The notes under the pieces are model-generated. The model was not told where the DNA came from and ran no database searches. It worked only from the letters and a program-made list of their open reading frames with translations. The position numbers and the translations under genes are program-made. From NCBI RefSeq assembly GCF_003626575.1, contig NZ_RBDY01000004.1, forward strand, positions 248,001-312,000: a stretch of DNA of 64,000 nt, in the 5' to 3' direction. Of this stretch, positions 55,363-63,794 are shown piece after piece; position 1 is the first letter of the stretch, and each line of letters opens with the position of its first letter. Source of the stretch: Streptomyces radicis. GTDB taxonomy: Bacteria > Actinomycetota > Actinomycetes > Streptomycetales > Streptomycetaceae.

Positions 55363-55569
55363 TCACTGTTCGCCGGATCGCCGGTCGTCGGCTCGTTCAC
55401 CGAGCCACTCACCAGGGCGTCCTCGGCCTTGTCGGGTACGGGGGGCGTGGATCACCTCGGCGGCGGTGCGGAGGGCGACAATGAAGCCGAAGAACTCATC
55501 GTCGTCGTCGGAGTCCCGTCGGCGGACGTGCCAGCGAGCGACACGGCCCGGTCGTGGCAGCCGGGTCAC
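55363..55569 (-). CDS. Small protein of unknown function (68 aa)
   Basis: GTG at 55569 overlapping the stop of the 41-aa ORF as GTGA. Sequence includes RRRDSDDDDEFFGFIVALRTAAEVIH, an acidic patch and a helix. No family recognised. The coupling to its neighbour and the codon pattern support it being real. Confidence 0.6.
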   Translation of the reverse strand: MTRLPRPGRVARWHVRRRDSDDDDEFFGFIVALRTAAEVIHAPRTRQGRGRPGEWLGERADDRRSGEQ

Positions 55570-55691
55570 GTCTCCGGCGCCCGCGCCGGGGGGCGGGTTC
55601 GCCCGACGATCACCGTGATCGGCTCGTCGTGGGACAAGGAGGGCGGCGCGGTGTGATCCTCGCGCGCCCACGCAGAGGTCTGCTGGCTCAT
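55566..55691 (-). CDS. Small protein of unknown function (41 aa)
   Basis: ATG at 55691 with GGGAGG six bases upstream, stop at 55566-55568. Begins MSQQTSAWAREDHT and contains DEPITVIVGRTRPP. The good ribosome site and the GTGA overlap with the next ORF support translation. It lies 90 bp after the XRE/DUF5753 gene. Confidence 0.6.
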   Translation of the reverse strand: MSQQTSAWAREDHTAPPSLSHDEPITVIVGRTRPPARAPET

Positions 55692-55781
55692 GTTCGCCTC
55701 CCACGGCCGAGAGCCCGTGACAGGACCGTAGAAGCGCACGCTGATGGGCGGCTACGAAGTTCTAAGGGATTGCACGGCAGT

Positions 55782-56630
55782 TCACTCGTAGGCACCCATC
55801 GCCACCGTGATCAACGCGCGAGCAGCGGGTCCGTAGACAGCGAGCCCCGCGAGTTCGGCGAACGTCTCGGCGTACATCGCGACCTCCCTCGGCTGTGTGA
55901 TCGTCAAGTAGCCGGAGACGAGCTCGACGTTGACCTGGGCGCTGTCGTAGATCCAGAAGCCCTCGACCGGCCATCGCGCTCGGTCCGGCCGCATGGGCAC
56001 GATGCCGAGCGACACGGTGGGCAGCGCGCTGACCGTGATCAGGTGGGCGAGTTGGCCGCGCATCACGTCCGGGCCGCCCGTGCCCGTGCGAAGAACGGAC
56101 TCCTCCATGAGGAACGCGAAACGGCGGTCTCCCGTGTGGAGCACGCGCTGCCGCTCCATTCGCGCGGCCAGCGCGTCCTCCACGTCGTCCACCAGACCGC
56201 GGCGTTGCTGGATCGCGTGCAGCACGGCAGAGGTGTACGCGTAGGTCTGGATCATGCCGGGCACCAACCACGATGAGTACGAGCGGAACCGGCGTGTGCG
56301 CTCGTACAGCGGGAGCCGCGCCTCCTGTGCCTGCCGCAGGCCCGCGCGCTCCATCCGCCGCCACTCGACGAACATGCCCTCCACGGCGCGCAGCGAGGCC
56401 ACGAGGTCGCCGACCTGGTCGTCCGCCCCGCACGCGCGGCACCAGGCCCGGATGTCGTCGGCGGACGGCGGAGTGCGGGCGTTCTCGATGCGCGAGGTCT
56501 TCGAGGCATGCCAGCCGCACGCGCGGGCGAGGTCCCGTCCGGTCAGCCCGGCGTCCCGCCTGATCTCCCCGAGGCGATCGGCGAGCCCCTGCCGGGCCCG
56601 CTGGACACTCGATGATGCGGATGCGGCCAT
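55782..56630 (-). CDS. XRE family regulator with DUF5753 domain
   Basis: 282 aa from the ATG at 56630. Helix-turn-helix at about 14-60 (RDAGLTGRDLARACGWHASKTSRIENART), then DUF5753 (SSWLVPGMIQTYAYTSAVL to the end). It starts seven bases after the DUF6879 stop. Same class as the regulator at 52413 but with a DUF6879 partner in place of DUF397. Confidence 0.93.
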   Translation of the reverse strand: MAASASSSVQRARQGLADRLGEIRRDAGLTGRDLARACGWHASKTSRIENARTPPSADDIRAWCRACGADDQVGDLVASLRAVEGMFVEWRRMERAGLRQAQEARLPLYERTRRFRSYSSWLVPGMIQTYAYTSAVLHAIQQRRGLVDDVEDALAARMERQRVLHTGDRRFAFLMEESVLRTGTGGPDVMRGQLAHLITVSALPTVSLGIVPMRPDRARWPVEGFWIYDSAQVNVELVSGYLTITQPREVAMYAETFAELAGLAVYGPAARALITVAMGAYE

Positions 56631-56637
56631 GTGAGGA

Positions 56638-57156
56638 TCAGGCGGGGGCGTACTCCGCGTGCGGGATGGCACGGTCCCACGCGGCCTCGTAGACGGCGCC
56701 GTACCGCGAGGCGAGGTCGGGATCGTGCACCACCTCCATGCCCGGCCCCGTCCACTGCCCGTCGCCGCTGAAGTGGTGCAGGATCAGCGACTCACCGTCG
56801 AAGACCCAACCGTCCAGCGCGGGGAGCAGCAGATCCCGTGCGCGCGCACGAGGAAGCCATCGCACCGACTCGCCAGCGGCAACATTGGTGAACGTGATGT
56901 CGTACTCGTAGCGGATGTAGTCACTGACCGGCTCGGAGACGACCCGCAGACGGCGCATCTCCACCCCACGGGCGGTCGCTTCGACCACCACGTCAAGCCA
57001 CGGCCGCCACCAGGACGCACGGTCGTCAGGGTCCTCGCGGTGGCCGTTCTGCCAGCGGATGAACGCCGGGTCGTCCAGCATGTAGCCGTCGCGCATCTCC
57101 AGGTGCCACGCGGCCCGCTCCGCCTTGGCAAGGGCTTCACGTACTGGTGTTGCCAT
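56638..57156 (-). CDS. DUF6879 family protein
   Basis: 172 aa with the family blocks LEMRDGYMLDDP, WWRPWLDVVVEATARGVEMRRLRVVSEPVSDYIR and AGESVRWLPRARA. DUF6879 proteins sit next to XRE/DUF5753 regulators in Streptomyces; their biochemical role is unknown. The ATG at 57156 lies inside the end of the 86-aa gene (20-bp overlap). Confidence 0.92.
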   Translation of the reverse strand: MATPVREALAKAERAAWHLEMRDGYMLDDPAFIRWQNGHREDPDDRASWWRPWLDVVVEATARGVEMRRLRVVSEPVSDYIRYEYDITFTNVAAGESVRWLPRARARDLLLPALDGWVFDGESLILHHFSGDGQWTGPGMEVVHDPDLASRYGAVYEAAWDRAIPHAEYAPA

Positions 57157-57397
57157 GAGGGGCCTCCGGGCGCGGGATGAACTGAAGCATGGTGGCGGGC
57201 AGTCGGATCACCGTCTCGTGGGCGGGGACGTCCGTGGTGTGGCCGGGGATCGAGCCCACCTCCTGTGCCTCGCGGATGGTGCCCGGGTCGGCCTTCCAGG
57301 ACTGGATGATCAAGTCGCCGGTGTCGGTGTCCTGCCAGATGGTGGGGGATCCGTCGTCGGGGGTGTTGGGATAGATCCCCAGGAATCGTAGGGCCAC
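57137..57397 (-). CDS. Small protein heading the DUF6879-XRE operon (86 aa)
   Basis: GTG at 57397 with GGAGG seven bases upstream. Starts MALRFLGIYPNTPDDGSPT and contains IWQDTDTGDLIIQSWKADP. Proteins of this type commonly precede DUF6879 genes, with no known function. The 3' end overlaps the DUF6879 start by 20 bp. Confidence 0.8.
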   Translation of the reverse strand: MALRFLGIYPNTPDDGSPTIWQDTDTGDLIIQSWKADPGTIREAQEVGSIPGHTTDVPAHETVIRLPATMLQFIPRPEAPHGNTST

Positions 57398-57486
57398 GGC
57401 ATGCCTCCAGGTCGAAGGGGTTGCGTCAGCTTGCACGACGATCAGTCCTGGACGCGCGTGCTGTCAACGGTCGGGCACCGCGGGTG

Positions 57487-57623
57487 TCGGAATCACCGTC
57501 CTGCGCCTGACCCCGCGCGCCCTGCGCGACGCCCCGAATGCCCAAGTGACCACGATCGAACGCGCGTTGGCCGCGGCGGAGTCCCGCCCCTCGGCATCGT
57601 ACGTGGTGGTGATGCCGCGCTGA
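57487..57623 (+). pseudogene. 3' fragment of the AbiEi/nuclease-like gene (inside repeat B1)
   Basis: 137 bp encoding the last 45 codons and stop of the gene at 53517-54506, with no start or upstream part. The wider repeat B1 is 57487-57695 (209 bp, three mismatches to A1). Confidence 0.9.
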
Positions 57624-57695
57624 CGGCTTGCCGCCGTGAGCGACGTCGTGGGGGGCGGGGCGTCGTGCCGCGGTCAGTCCGCGGTCGGGGGGCGG
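57487..57695 (+). repeat. Direct repeat copy B1
   Basis: Second copy of the 54370-54578 block. It holds the gene 3' end, stop codon and 72 bp beyond. Confidence 0.95.
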
Positions 57696-57780
57696 GGGGC
57701 GCCTGCGGCGGGCTTCAGGGGGTGCCGGATCCGGGATCTCTGACCTCCCGCAAGGCCGTGCGCCCTACGGTTCAGCCGAC

Positions 57781-57888
57781 GGGGAGTGCTGGGCGGGGGC
57801 GCGCACGTGGATGGCGTCGTCCTCCGGGCCTCGCCACAGGTCGGCGTCGATCTGGAACCCGGCCGCGGCGATGGCGTCGGCGGTGCGG
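57781..57888 (-). pseudogene. Fragment of the DUF1399-like gene (repeat B2)
   Basis: Second copy of 54844-54951, two mismatches. On the minus strand it encodes AIAAAGFQIDADLWRGPED without a start or stop of its own. The 85 bp between B1 and B2 match nothing else here, and 57889-57943 hold only the ribosome site of the next gene. Confidence 0.9.
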
Positions 57889-57943
57889 CCGACCGCGTCC
57901 GGGGCGACGAGGGAGGGAGTGGGGCGGCAGGGAGAATGGCGGC

Positions 57944-58126
57944 ATGGCGAAGTGCAAGAAGTGCGGTGAGCAGAAGCCCCGTTGGCCCCGTTCCTGCTCC
58001 CGGTGCCGCTCCGAGGTGGACCGGGTGGACGTGGCCGCGTCCGCCGCCGACATGGCCGGGGGGCTCGGGTTGATCAGGCGAGCGTTCATGGGAGTGGTGC
58101 GGCTGATACAGCGCGCGTTCGACTGA
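57944..58126 (+). CDS. Small zinc-ribbon protein (60 aa)
   Basis: ATG at 57944 with GGGAG 11 bases upstream. The N terminus MAKCKKCGEQKPRWPRSCSRC has two CXXC pairs (Cys4/7 and Cys18/21), a treble-clef-like zinc ribbon. The last 20 residues (GLIRRAFMGVVRLIQRAFD) form a basic amphipathic helix. Function unknown; binding to RNA, DNA or membrane is possible. Confidence 0.75.
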   Translation: MAKCKKCGEQKPRWPRSCSRCRSEVDRVDVAASAADMAGGLGLIRRAFMGVVRLIQRAFD

Positions 58127-58207
58127 CGGGCGGCTCACCGCACGTTCCTGGTGGTCGAGACATGGAACCTGGAACGCCACGGATGCCGCCCGTCGTGTGG
58201 TGCCCGC

Positions 58208-58960
58208 TCAGATCTGGTTCGTGCCACCGTCGACGTAGATGTTCGAGCCGACGACGTAGCTGCTCTGTTCCGAGGCCAGGAAGGCTATGACCGCGGCGGC
58301 CTCCTCGGGCTGACCCATGCGGCCCTTGGCCACGGTCGCGGCGACATTCTCCTTGACGGCCCTGGCGGTCTCCTCGTCGCCGAAGGCGGCGGTGCCCCCG
58401 GGGGTCTCGATCCACGCCGGTGAGACCACGTTGACCCGGATGCCGCGGCCCTTGAGCTCGTTGGACCACGTCCGCGCGAAGGACCTGACGGCCGCCTTCG
58501 ACGCCGCGTACGCGCCGAACGCCTCCATGCCACGGTCGGCGGCCGTCGAACCGACCAGGACGATCGAGGCTCCGTCGGTGAGCAGCGGCAACGCCTTCCG
58601 CACGGTGAACAGCGTGCCGCGGGCGTTGACCCCGAAGGTCTGGTCGAAGTGCTCCTCGGTGGTCTGCTCAAGCGTCACGAACGTGCCGATCGCCGCGTTC
58701 GCCACCAGCACGTCGAGCCCCTTGCCCCGGGCCCTGACCGCGTCGTAGAGCCGGTCCAGGTCCTCGAGCTTCGCGATGTCGCCGACGACCGCGGTGGCCC
58801 GGTCCGGCCCGATGGTCTTGACGGCGGCCTCCAGCTCGGCCTCGCGTCGCCCGGTGATGAACACGTACGCGCCCTCGTCCGCCAGCCGTACGGCGGTGGC
58901 CAGGCCGATACCGGTGCTGCCCCCGGTGACCACCGCCGTCTTGCCTGCCAGCTGTCCCAT
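58208..58960 (-). CDS. SDR family NAD(P)-dependent oxidoreductase
   Basis: 250 aa. Rossmann loop TGGSTGIG (about 13-20), NAAIG, catalytic Ser in LVGSTAADR and YAASK, and the C-terminal YVDGGTNQI. A classical SDR acting on an unknown carbonyl or alcohol. Divergent from an AraC-type regulator, which probably controls it. Confidence 0.93.
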   Translation of the reverse strand: MGQLAGKTAVVTGGSTGIGLATAVRLADEGAYVFITGRREAELEAAVKTIGPDRATAVVGDIAKLEDLDRLYDAVRARGKGLDVLVANAAIGTFVTLEQTTEEHFDQTFGVNARGTLFTVRKALPLLTDGASIVLVGSTAADRGMEAFGAYAASKAAVRSFARTWSNELKGRGIRVNVVSPAWIETPGGTAAFGDEETARAVKENVAATVAKGRMGQPEEAAAVIAFLASEQSSYVVGSNIYVDGGTNQI

Positions 58961-59004
58961 GTGGGTGTCTCCGTCACTCTCTCGATGCCGATCCGTTCAA
59001 CCTC

Positions 59005-59029
59005 GATACTGCGGGAGATCGCGGATACT
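59005..59029. promoter_or_regulatory. Direct repeat in the SDR/AraC gap
   Basis: GATACT occurs at 59005-59010 and 59024-59029, 19 bp apart. AraC-type proteins bind direct half-sites about two turns apart, so this is a plausible but weak operator. Confidence 0.3.
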
Positions 59030-59082
59030 ATCCATGATGCGGAGTCCTGCATTCTTTACGTATCGTCCAGGAGGTGTCATCA

Positions 59083-60045
59083 ATGCTCGGCTTCCGGGAT
59101 CCCGTGGCCGACGCGATCGGCCTGCTTCGGCCCCGCACGGTGATCGGGCCCAGTCTCCGGGCCACGGGGGAGTGGGCCCTGCGCTTCGACACGTTCCTGC
59201 ACGTGCGGATCGGGGGCCTCGTGCGCGGCACGTGCTGGTTGATCCTCGAGGGGCACGAGCCGGTGCTTCTGCGGGAGGGTGACACCTTCATGCTGGGCAA
59301 CCCCCCGCCTTACGTGCTGGCCAGCACGCCCGACGCGAGCCCGCGCCCCGCGGCGCCGGTGTTGGCGGGTGCCGAGGACGGGTTCGTGCGGATCGGCCCG
59401 GAGTCCGAGGACGACCTCTACCTCTGCGTCGGGCACATCGCGTTCGACGACAGGAACGCCGCCCTCCTGACCGATCTTCTGCCGCCGCTCGTGATCGTCC
59501 GCGCGGCCGATCCCCATGGCAGGCGGCTCGGGCAGCTGATCGATCTCCTGGCCACCGAGGTCGGGATCGCCGCCGCCGGCGGCCCGCTGGTGCAGAACCA
59601 CCTCGCGCAGATCCTGCTCGTGCACATGCTGCGCGCTCACGCCGGTCGGACGGACCGGCCCACCGGCTGGCTCGGCGCCCTGAACGAGGACGGCGTCGGC
59701 GCCGCGCTGCGTGCCGTGCACGCGGACATGGCCCACTCCTGGAGCCTCAAGGAGCTCGCCGAGATCAGCCACATGTCGCGTTCCGCGTTCGCCCGGGCCT
59801 TCAAGAGCCACGTCGGGATCCCGCCGTTGGAGTACCTGATCCAGTGGCGCATGAGCCTCGCGCGCGACGCCCTCACCCGCGACACGCTGTCGATCTCCGA
59901 GCTCGCACGGGCCACGGGCTACCTGTCCGAGAGCGCGTTCAGCACCGCGTTCCGCCGCGTGGTCGGCTCATCGCCCGCGCAGTTCAGGAACCAGGCACGG
60001 CAACCAGCGCGCGCCGCCGCGAACGGAAAGGCCGAAGGAGGCTGA
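59083..60045 (+). CDS. AraC family regulator with cupin domain
   Basis: 320 aa from the ATG at 59083 with AGGAGG upstream; a GTG at 59074 overlaps that site. The N-terminal AraC-binding-type cupin (about 25-185) is followed by two helix-turn-helix units (about 215-300, WSLKELAEISHMSRSAFARAF and LSISELARATGYLSESAFSTAF). Probably controls the divergent SDR gene in response to a small molecule. Confidence 0.93.
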   Translation: MLGFRDPVADAIGLLRPRTVIGPSLRATGEWALRFDTFLHVRIGGLVRGTCWLILEGHEPVLLREGDTFMLGNPPPYVLASTPDASPRPAAPVLAGAEDGFVRIGPESEDDLYLCVGHIAFDDRNAALLTDLLPPLVIVRAADPHGRRLGQLIDLLATEVGIAAAGGPLVQNHLAQILLVHMLRAHAGRTDRPTGWLGALNEDGVGAALRAVHADMAHSWSLKELAEISHMSRSAFARAFKSHVGIPPLEYLIQWRMSLARDALTRDTLSISELARATGYLSESAFSTAFRRVVGSSPAQFRNQARQPARAAANGKAEGG

Positions 60046-60391
60046 ACGCGTTGCCCGCGTCGAGCACGCCACCCGCCCCTTCCGCACCGGCCGTGTCAGG
60101 CGCCCGAGGCCCCACCGTGTGGGCGAGCCCGCGCGTGCCGGGGCGCGGGAAGCGCGACCGCGCGACCGCGCGCCCGCGCAATCCGCGTTGATCGGTACGC
60201 ATGTGGCACGTTCTCGCCAGCCCGGGTCGGGCCCGTGGCGGGTGGGTGGCGGGATCCGTGCAGGTCGGGGGCGCGGGCGCCCCCAGAGGCGGCCGATCGC
60301 CAACGTTCCGCGCTCCGCCGCCCGTTCGCCGGGTGATGACAGGAATGCGACAACTTTCCGGCAGGGATCCCCGCAGAGTGATCGTTTCCGT
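60046..60391. other. Intergenic region upstream of the subtilisin gene
   Basis: No supported gene. The open frames here lack ribosome sites and codon bias. The end nearest the protease is lower in GC and should hold its promoter. Confidence 0.5.
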
Positions 60392-60409
60392 AGGATGACC
60401 GGTCATCCT
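60392..60409. promoter_or_regulatory. Perfect 18-bp palindrome upstream of the subtilisin gene
   Basis: AGGATGACCGGTCATCCT ends 26 bp before the ATG at 60436. A -10-like TAGGAT overlaps its left edge. It fits a dimeric repressor site. Confidence 0.6.
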
Positions 60410-60435
60410 GCTCCGGATTCCGAACAAGGATGCCC

Positions 60436-63400
60436 ATGTCACTGAGACCCCGTTCCCACTCGCTGCCGCCGGGGATACCCCCCGCGCGCAGACGCCGTCC
60501 GCACCGGACGGTCCTCACCGCGGCGCTGGCCGTCACGCTCGGCCTCGCCGGGGTCACGCCCGCCCTCGCCGACGACTCCGCACAGGCGCCGACGCCGCTC
60601 GTGGACAAGCCGATCGGCGAGAAGTTCTCGACCCAGGACGCCACGCTGCTCGCCGAGGCCAAGGCCGCGGGCGAGGAGTTCGTGACGCTGCTGATCGCGG
60701 CCGAGCCCGGTGAGACCGACCAGGTCGCCGAGCGGCTCGACGCCGTCTCCGGGGCCTCCGTCGGCTTCACCGAGGACAGCATCGGCTATGTCCGCGTCAC
60801 CGTCGCCACCGGCAAGGCCGACGCGGCGATCGAGGAGGCCACCGGGCTCGACGACGTCCTCGCGATCGACCTCAACGACACCATCCAGGCGCCCGATCCG
60901 TCACCTGGCGCCGGCGAGCAGGTGGCGGAGGCGTCCGCCGCGCGGCGTTACCAGGGCCCGAACGAGGACACGCCCGCCGAGAACCCCTACCAGCCCGCGC
61001 ACGAGACCGGCGCCGTCGACTTCGTCGACGACCACCCGCGCTGGGACGGCCGCGGCGTCACCATCGGAGTGCTCGACCTCGGCGTCGACCTCGCGCACCC
61101 CGCGCTCCAGGAGACCACCACGGGCGAGCGCAAGATCGTCGACTCGGTCACCGCGACCGACCCGATCATCGACGGCGACCTCTCGTGGCGCGCGATGACG
61201 ACGGCGGTCAGCGGCCCCTCGTTCACGTTCAACGGCACCGACTACACCGCCCCCGACGGCGACTTCCTCGTCAACGTCTTCCGCGAGTCCGTCGCGGTCG
61301 GCCAGATCGGCGGCGACGTCAACCGCGACGGCGACACCACCGACGTCTTCGGCGTGCTCTACGACCCCGAGGCGGGCGCGGTCCGCGTGGACCTCGACTC
61401 CGACGGCGACTTCACCGACGAGTCCTGGATGACGCCCTACAACCAGGACTTCCAGGTCGGGTACTTCGGCACCGACGACGAGGACACCGAGATCGCCGAG
61501 GCCCTGCCGTTCGTCGTGGAGATCCGCGAGGACGTGCCGATGGACCCCTACGGCGGCGACTGGGTCGGCGAGGTCCGCGACTTCGTCAACATCGGCATCG
61601 TCTCGGGCAACCACGGCACCCACGTGGCCGGGATCACCGCGGCCAACGGCCTGTTCGGCGGCGAGATGAACGGCGCGGCGCCCGGCGCGCAGATCGTCTC
61701 CTCGCGCGCGTGCGTCTTCGGCGGCGGCTGCACCTACACGGCGCTGTTCGAGGGCATGATCGACCTGGTCGTCAACCGGGACGTGGACCTCGTCAACGTC
61801 TCCATCGGCGGCCTCCCCGCGCTCAACGACGGCAACAACGCCAGGGCGCACCTGTACACCGAGCTGATCGACACGTATGACGTGGAGCTGTTCATCTCGG
61901 CGGGCAACGACGGCCCCGGCGTCAACACGATCAGCGACCCGTCCGTCGCCGAGAAGGTGGTGAGCGTCGGCGCCGCGATCTCGCGCGAGACGTGGGCCGC
62001 CAACTACGGCTCCGGCGTTGACGTTTCCTACGGCATGCTGCCGTTCTCCTCGGCCGGTCCGCGCGACGACGGCGGCTTCAAGCCGACCATCACGGGGCCT
62101 GGCGCCTCGATCAACACGATCCCGACGTGGATGGCGGGCTCGCCGGTCGCCGAGGCGGGCTACGACCTGCCGCCGGGCTACGGCATGCTCCAGGGCACGT
62201 CGATGTCGTCGCCGCAGGTGGCGGGCGCCTCCGCGCTTCTGCTCTCCGCGGCGAAGCAGCGCGGCATCGACCTGTCGGCCGCGGACCTGCGGACCGCGCT
62301 GACCAGCTCGGCCGACCCGATCCGCGGCGTCCAGGCGCACGAGCAGGGCGCGGGCCTCATGAACACCGAGGCCGCGTGGCGGCTCATCAGCAGGGGCGCG
62401 ACCGCGTACGAGTACGACGTGCGGGCCCCCGTGGACCACGACATGTCGGACTTCCTGGCGACCCCGGGCTTCGGCGCCGGTGTGTACGACCGCGAGTCGG
62501 CGCCCGCGGTCGGCGAGCGGGAGCGTTACGACGTCACGATCACCCGCACCAGCGGGCCCGACCGCGCCGTCCGCCACACGCTCGACCTGGCGAACAACCA
62601 CGACCGCACCTTCCGCATCACCGGGCGGTCCACGGTCTCGCTGCCGCTGGACGAGCCGGTGACCGTGACGCTCGAGGCCAAGCCGCGGTCGTTCGGCGCG
62701 CACAGCGCGATCCTCACCGTCGACGACCCGCGCAGCCGCGGCATCGACCACCAGATCCTGGCCACCGTCGTGGTGCCGCAGGAGCTGCCCGAGCCGTCCT
62801 ACGCGGTGTCGGAGGAGGGCGAGGTGCAACGCAACGCCTCCGACTCGTACTTCGTGCGGGTCCCCGAGGGCACCAGGTCGTTCGAGGTGGCCCTCGACGG
62901 GCTCGCCGACGGCAGCCAGACGCGGTGGATCGCCATCACCCCGTGGGGCACGCCAGCGGACAACTCCACGACGACGATGTGCTACCCGAACTACGACAAC
63001 CCCGCCAACACGTGTGACCCGGCGCGGCGTTCGTATCTGAACCCCACCCCGGGCGTGTGGGAGATCGAGGTCGAGTCCCGGCGCACCTCGCCGCGGCTGA
63101 ACAACCCCTACACCGTCACCGCGACGGCGCTCGGGGCCACGTTCGACCCCGAGACGCTCGAGCTCGCGCACGTGGTCGCGGGCCAGCCGACGCCGGTCGG
63201 CTGGCGCGTGACCAACGACCTGGCCCCGCTGACGGGCACGTTCGCCGCGGGCGAGCTGGGCTCGGCCCTCGAGGACACCCCGACGATCGGGCACGAGGAG
63301 TACCTCACCAACGAGGTGGTCATCGGCGAGGGCGTCGGCTCGTTCAGCGCGGTCATCGGCTCGCCCGACGACCCGGGCGCCGACCTCGACCTGTATGTGT

Positions 63401-63768
63401 ACAGGGACGGCGAGTCGGTGGGCGCGTCCACCTCGTCGGGCTCGGAGGAGGCGGTGGTCATCGAGAACCCCGAGCCGGGCACGTACACCGTCGAGGTGCA
63501 CGGCTACTCGGTGCCGCAGGGCAGCACGGCCTTCGCCTACCGCGACGCCTTCCTGAGCGAGGGCCTCGGCACGCTCACGGTGGACGAGGAGCAGGTGGTC
63601 GAGCTGGCCGCGGGCGAGACCGCGTCGGTCCCCGGCGAGGTCACCGTGACCGCCGCCGCGGCCGAGGCGGGCGAGGGTCGCGTGATCTTCGGTGAGGTGC
63701 GGCTGCTCAACCAGGCGGGCACGCTCGCCGGGAGCGGCAACCTGACGATCCTGCACGTCACCCCGTAG
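60436..63768 (+). CDS. Secreted S8 family serine protease (subtilisin-like)
   Basis: 1110 aa from the ATG at 60436 (AAGGA six bases upstream). Signal peptide of about 45 residues with RRRRP then a hydrophobic core and TPALADD. An inhibitor-like propeptide (about 50-150) precedes the catalytic domain with Asp214 (VLDLGVD), His393 (NHGTHVAG) and Ser589 (GTSMSSP). The Asp-His spacing of 179 residues is large; the insert has two DxDxDG-like loops (DVNRDGDTTD and DLDSDGDFTD). Beta domains follow to the C terminus. Extracellular protein degradation. Confidence 0.93.
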   Translation: MSLRPRSHSLPPGIPPARRRRPHRTVLTAALAVTLGLAGVTPALADDSAQAPTPLVDKPIGEKFSTQDATLLAEAKAAGEEFVTLLIAAEPGETDQVAERLDAVSGASVGFTEDSIGYVRVTVATGKADAAIEEATGLDDVLAIDLNDTIQAPDPSPGAGEQVAEASAARRYQGPNEDTPAENPYQPAHETGAVDFVDDHPRWDGRGVTIGVLDLGVDLAHPALQETTTGERKIVDSVTATDPIIDGDLSWRAMTTAVSGPSFTFNGTDYTAPDGDFLVNVFRESVAVGQIGGDVNRDGDTTDVFGVLYDPEAGAVRVDLDSDGDFTDESWMTPYNQDFQVGYFGTDDEDTEIAEALPFVVEIREDVPMDPYGGDWVGEVRDFVNIGIVSGNHGTHVAGITAANGLFGGEMNGAAPGAQIVSSRACVFGGGCTYTALFEGMIDLVVNRDVDLVNVSIGGLPALNDGNNARAHLYTELIDTYDVELFISAGNDGPGVNTISDPSVAEKVVSVGAAISRETWAANYGSGVDVSYGMLPFSSAGPRDDGGFKPTITGPGASINTIPTWMAGSPVAEAGYDLPPGYGMLQGTSMSSPQVAGASALLLSAAKQRGIDLSAADLRTALTSSADPIRGVQAHEQGAGLMNTEAAWRLISRGATAYEYDVRAPVDHDMSDFLATPGFGAGVYDRESAPAVGERERYDVTITRTSGPDRAVRHTLDLANNHDRTFRITGRSTVSLPLDEPVTVTLEAKPRSFGAHSAILTVDDPRSRGIDHQILATVVVPQELPEPSYAVSEEGEVQRNASDSYFVRVPEGTRSFEVALDGLADGSQTRWIAITPWGTPADNSTTTMCYPNYDNPANTCDPARRSYLNPTPGVWEIEVESRRTSPRLNNPYTVTATALGATFDPETLELAHVVAGQPTPVGWRVTNDLAPLTGTFAAGELGSALEDTPTIGHEEYLTNEVVIGEGVGSFSAVIGSPDDPGADLDLYVYRDGESVGASTSSGSEEAVVIENPEPGTYTVEVHGYSVPQGSTAFAYRDAFLSEGLGTLTVDEEQVVELAAGETASVPGEVTVTAAAAEAGEGRVIFGEVRLLNQAGTLAGSGNLTILHVTP

Positions 63769-63794
63769 CGACCGGGTAACCCGCGACACACCAG

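Noticed and set aside
52003..57397. Calling the regulator block a proven defence island
   Set aside because: DUF397, DUF6879 and DUF5753 proteins are widespread regulators; no recognised effector is present, so only a possibility is noted.
60436..63768. Subtilisin as the leader peptidase of the FxLD lanthipeptide
   Set aside because: It is about 10 kb away, has its own promoter and terminator, and has C-terminal domains of a general secreted protease. Not excluded, but unsupported.
60901..63789. 962-codon minus-strand frame opposite the subtilisin gene
   Set aside because: Mirror of the protease reading frame with no ribosome site or family features.
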